A stretch of 14,319 bases of DNA from an uncultured Collinsella sp. (GTDB lineage Bacteria > Actinomycetota > Coriobacteriia > Coriobacteriales > Coriobacteriaceae). The notes under the pieces are model-generated. The model saw nothing but the letters and a program-made list of their open reading frames with translations, had not been told where the DNA came from and did no database searches. The DNA lies in NCBI GenBank assembly GCA_900757465.1, contig CAAENY010000042.1, positions 1-14,319 on the forward strand, written 5' to 3'. Shown piece by piece: positions 12,034 through 14,319 of this stretch (position 1 is the stretch's first letter; the number at the start of each line of letters is the position of its first letter). A program made the translations under genes and the position numbers.

Positions 12034-13317
12034 ATGAGCGAGCAGACCATCGGTACCACATGTGTTCAGGGCGGCTATCACCCGGGAGATGCCGAGCCGC
12101 GCCAGGTGCCCATCTACCAGTCCACCACGTGGAAGTACGACACGTCTGAGCACATGGGCAAGCTGTTTGACCTAGAGGAGTCGGGTTACTTCTACAGCCG
12201 TCTGCAGAACCCCACGTGTGATCTGGTTGCCGCCAAGATTTGCGAGATGGAGGGCGGCACCGCTGCGATGCTCACGAGCTCGGGCATGGCTGCGAACTTC
12301 CTCGCGATCTTTAACGTGGCCGGTGCCGGCGATCACGTGGTCGCGAGCTCTGCCATCTACGGCGGTACCTACAACCTGCTCGCCCATACTATGGAGCGCA
12401 TGGGTCTGACCTGTACGTTCGTTGCCCCCGACTGCACCGATGAGGAGCTCGAGGCAGCCTTTGAGCCCAACACCAAGCTCGTCTTTGGCGAGACGATTGC
12501 CAACCCCGCCCTTGCCGTGCTCGATATTGAGCGCTTTGCCAAGGCCGCGCATGACCACGGCGTGCCGCTGATGGTCGACAACACCTTCCCGACGCCCGTG
12601 ATGTGCCGTCCCTTTGAGTGGGGCGCCGACATCGTTACGCACTCCACCACCAAGTACATGGATGGACATGCTGCCTACCTGGGCGGCGTGATCGTCGACC
12701 ACGGCCAGTTTGACTGGATGGCCCATGCGGACAAGTTCCCGGGTCTCACCACGCCCGACGAGAGCTACCACGGCGTGACCTATGCCGAGAAGTTCGGTCG
12801 CGAGGGCGCCTTCATTACCAAGGCAACCGCTCAGCTCATGCGTGACCTCGGCCCCATGCAGAACCCGCAGGCGGCGTTCTTCTTGAACAGCTCGCTCGAG
12901 AGCCTGCATGTGCGCATGCCGCGTCATTGCGAGAACGGCCTGGCCGTTGCCAAGTTCCTGCAGAGCCATCCCAAGGTGCGCTTCGTGAGCTATCCGGGCC
13001 TGGAGGGCGATAAGTACTATGACATCGCTCAGAAGTACATGCCCAACGGTACCTGCGGCGTTGTGAGCTTTGGCTTTAACGGTGGTCGCGCGGCGGCCGA
13101 GACCTTTATGAAGAGCCTCAAGCTCGCCCAGATCGCCACGCACGTGGCCGACGCCCGCACTTGCTGTCTGCATCCCGCTAATGCCACGCACCGCCAGATG
13201 AACGATGAGGAGCTCATCGCCTGCGGCATTTCTGCCGACATGGTGCGCCTGTCGTGCGGCCTCGAGGACACAGCCGATCTGATTGCCGACCTTGAGCAGG
13301 CGCTCGAGCAGTGCTAG
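12034..13317 (+). CDS. metY: O-acetylhomoserine sulfhydrylase family PLP enzyme (aminocarboxypropyltransferase)
   Basis: A 427-residue enzyme of the Cys/Met-metabolism PLP family (fold type I). MetY members join sulfide or methanethiol to O-acetylhomoserine, giving homocysteine or methionine plus acetate. PLP lysine Lys207 sits in VTHSTTKYMDGH (201-212). YSRLQNPT (54-61) supplies the cofactor phosphate contact from the neighbouring subunit. FGETIANP (151-158) and VDNTF (181-185, Asp182) line the cofactor. HVADARTCCLHPANATH (370-386) and VRLSCGLED (404-412) are the C-terminal substrate blocks. Length fits MetY better than the roughly 400-residue methionine gamma-lyases and cystathionine enzymes, but a lyase activity cannot be ruled out. 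ATG 12034 has AAGGGAG about 7 nt upstream. Single-gene unit with its own promoter and terminator. Confidence 0.88.
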   Translation: MSEQTIGTTCVQGGYHPGDAEPRQVPIYQSTTWKYDTSEHMGKLFDLEESGYFYSRLQNPTCDLVAAKICEMEGGTAAMLTSSGMAANFLAIFNVAGAGDHVVASSAIYGGTYNLLAHTMERMGLTCTFVAPDCTDEELEAAFEPNTKLVFGETIANPALAVLDIERFAKAAHDHGVPLMVDNTFPTPVMCRPFEWGADIVTHSTTKYMDGHAAYLGGVIVDHGQFDWMAHADKFPGLTTPDESYHGVTYAEKFGREGAFITKATAQLMRDLGPMQNPQAAFFLNSSLESLHVRMPRHCENGLAVAKFLQSHPKVRFVSYPGLEGDKYYDIAQKYMPNGTCGVVSFGFNGGRAAAETFMKSLKLAQIATHVADARTCCLHPANATHRQMNDEELIACGISADMVRLSCGLEDTADLIADLEQALEQC

Positions 13318-13385
13318 GCTAGCGTTCGCATAAGGCGCCGATGCTGGCAGAAAGCTTCGGCGACCTTTCGTTCCGATTCCGTAGG

Positions 13386-13432
13386 CGGGACCCCAATCGC
13401 GACTGTTTGCAGGCGATCGGGGTCCCGTTTTT
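13386..13432 (+). terminator. Intrinsic terminator of the sulfhydrylase gene
   Basis: CGGGACCCC (13386-13394) pairs with GGGGTCCCG (13419-13427). The stem continues past one A-C mismatch with five more pairs (13396-13400 with 13413-13417) and is followed by TTTTT. A smaller hairpin, CGCCGA 13336-13341 / TCGGCG 13357-13362, precedes it. Confidence 0.85.
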
Positions 13433-13458
13433 GCATTGCGTCAATCAAAAGGATGGAT

Positions 13459-14319
13459 ATGGAGAAAACCGCAGAACAGCTGCGCCGCGAGCACCTTGCC
13501 CTAGAGGGCGACACCCATGGCAAGAATAAATGGGCGATTCTGTTTACCGTGCTCATCATGACGTTTATGGTGTGCCTGGATTCGACCGTCGTGACCGTGG
13601 CGTTGCCCGTGATGCAAAAGGAACTGGGCGTGGGCCTCGATCGCATTCAGCTGGTGAGCTCGGTGTATCTGCTTGCGACATGCGTGGCCATGTTGCCGTT
13701 TGGCCGTCTGGGTGACGTGCGCGGCAAGGTGAATGTGTTTCAGCTGGGCGTCATCGTTTTTACGGTCGGCTCGCTGTTGTGCGGCCTTTCGGCCTCGCTC
13801 GAAGTTCTTATTCTGGCACGCATTGTTCAGGGCGTCGGTTGCGCGGCGGCTATGGCCAACAACATGGGTATCATCACCGAGTCGTTTCCGGCGCGCGAGC
13901 GCGGTCGTGCCATGGGTATTCTCGCGACCTTCGTGGCCCTCGGCATGATGTGTGGCCCCGTGCTGGGTGGCATGCTGGTGGCAAGCTTTCCCTGGGAGAG
14001 CATCTTCCTCATCAACCTGCCCATTGGCGTCATCTCGTTTATCGTGGGGCTTTACACACTGCCGCATGTTAAGCCGGAGGCCGGCGAGCGCCCCATGTCG
14101 TTGGCGGAGGCCGCCCGTCGCTGCTTTGCGAGCTCGGCTTTTACGATTAACTTGGCATGCATGCTTATTGTGTTTATCGGCATCGGTGCATCTGAGTTTG
14201 TGCTGCCGTTCTATTTCCAGGATGCCCATGGCTTTAGCTCCGATATTTCCGGACTGCTCTTTTTGGCACTGCCGATGGTGAATGCCTTTATCGGGCCGCT
14301 TTCGGGTACGGTTTCGGAC
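13459..14319 (+). CDS. MFS transporter, DHA2 (EmrB/QacA-like) drug exporter family, 3' truncated by window edge
   Basis: The first 287 codons of an inner-membrane, proton-driven antiporter; the reading frame is open to the end of the window. About seven or eight hydrophobic helices are visible, the first at about residues 25-45. MFS motif A is GRLGDVRGK (82-90). The D1-type motif LDSTVVTVALP (40-50) marks the 14-helix DHA2 branch. Motif B starts at Arg121 in LARIVQGVG. Antiporter motif C is GMMCGPVLGG (162-171), which points to export rather than uptake. Substrate unknown. ATG 13459 is chosen because AAAGG (13448-13452) lies 6 nt upstream; an ATG two codons earlier (13453) directly abuts that site. 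No regulator gene is adjacent in the window. Confidence 0.88.
   Translation, partial: MEKTAEQLRREHLALEGDTHGKNKWAILFTVLIMTFMVCLDSTVVTVALPVMQKELGVGLDRIQLVSSVYLLATCVAMLPFGRLGDVRGKVNVFQLGVIVFTVGSLLCGLSASLEVLILARIVQGVGCAAAMANNMGIITESFPARERGRAMGILATFVALGMMCGPVLGGMLVASFPWESIFLINLPIGVISFIVGLYTLPHVKPEAGERPMSLAEAARRCFASSAFTINLACMLIVFIGIGASEFVLPFYFQDAHGFSSDISGLLFLALPMVNAFIGPLSGTVSD

Noticed and set aside
1..14319. Mobile element, prophage, CRISPR array, defence system
   Set aside because: No transposase, integrase, phage, Cas or defence-type protein and no regularly spaced repeats were seen on either strand.

Overview
The window reads as a chromosomal segment of a fairly GC-rich bacterium. The codon use (Arg almost always CGC/CGT), the GAAAGG/AAAGGAG ribosome-binding sites, the four-domain ribosomal protein S1 and the overall gene content fit an anaerobic gut actinobacterium of the class Coriobacteriia, something like Collinsella. 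That placement is inference from protein resemblance, not a computed assignment. Almost everything is housekeeping or central metabolism. I see no prophage, insertion sequence, CRISPR array, tRNA or rRNA.

Layout. 1-889: a minus-strand Cof-type HAD phosphatase, with a stem-loop just past its stop codon. 890-1443: a long leader region in front of argG. It holds operator-like repeats, a 24-codon arginine-rich leader ORF with an excellent ribosome-binding site, and a chain of overlapping, mutually exclusive RNA hairpins. 1444-2670: argG, followed about 150 bp later by a strong intrinsic terminator. 2906-3076: a 56-codon small ORF. 3198-4628: argH with its own terminator. 5007-5411: ndk, convergent with rpiB (5589-6056, minus). 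6328-7647: an unusually cysteine-rich UPF0597/L-cysteine desulfidase family protein, transcribed divergently from rpiB. 7644-8402 (minus): a second HAD phosphatase whose stop codon interlocks with that of the desulfidase. 8718-9884: rpsA, starting at TTG behind a hairpin that can mask its ribosome-binding site. 10209-10570: RNase P RNA (rnpB). 10654-11289: a YigZ/IMPACT-family protein. 11357-11803 (minus): a C_GCAxxG_C_C redox-type protein. 12034-13317: an O-acetylhomoserine sulfhydrylase family PLP enzyme. 13459-end: the first 287 codons of a DHA2-type MFS exporter, cut by the window edge.

How the genes relate. argG and argH catalyse the last two steps of arginine synthesis, yet they are separate units with their own terminators. 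The desulfidase (cysteine breakdown to sulfide) and the sulfhydrylase (sulfide or methanethiol onto O-acetylhomoserine) could exchange sulfide, but they are 4.4 kb apart and not co-transcribed. rpsA and rnpB are independent housekeeping units.

The most interesting signal is in front of argG. The short ORF has six Arg codons among its last eleven sense codons. Four of the six are CGA, a codon absent from argG's own twelve Arg codons. Its final codons form one arm of the first of several competing hairpins, which lead into a 17-bp long-range helix ending 36 nt before the argG ribosome-binding site. This looks like an arginine-tRNA-sensing attenuation leader. No canonical terminator closes it, so the final step is unclear.
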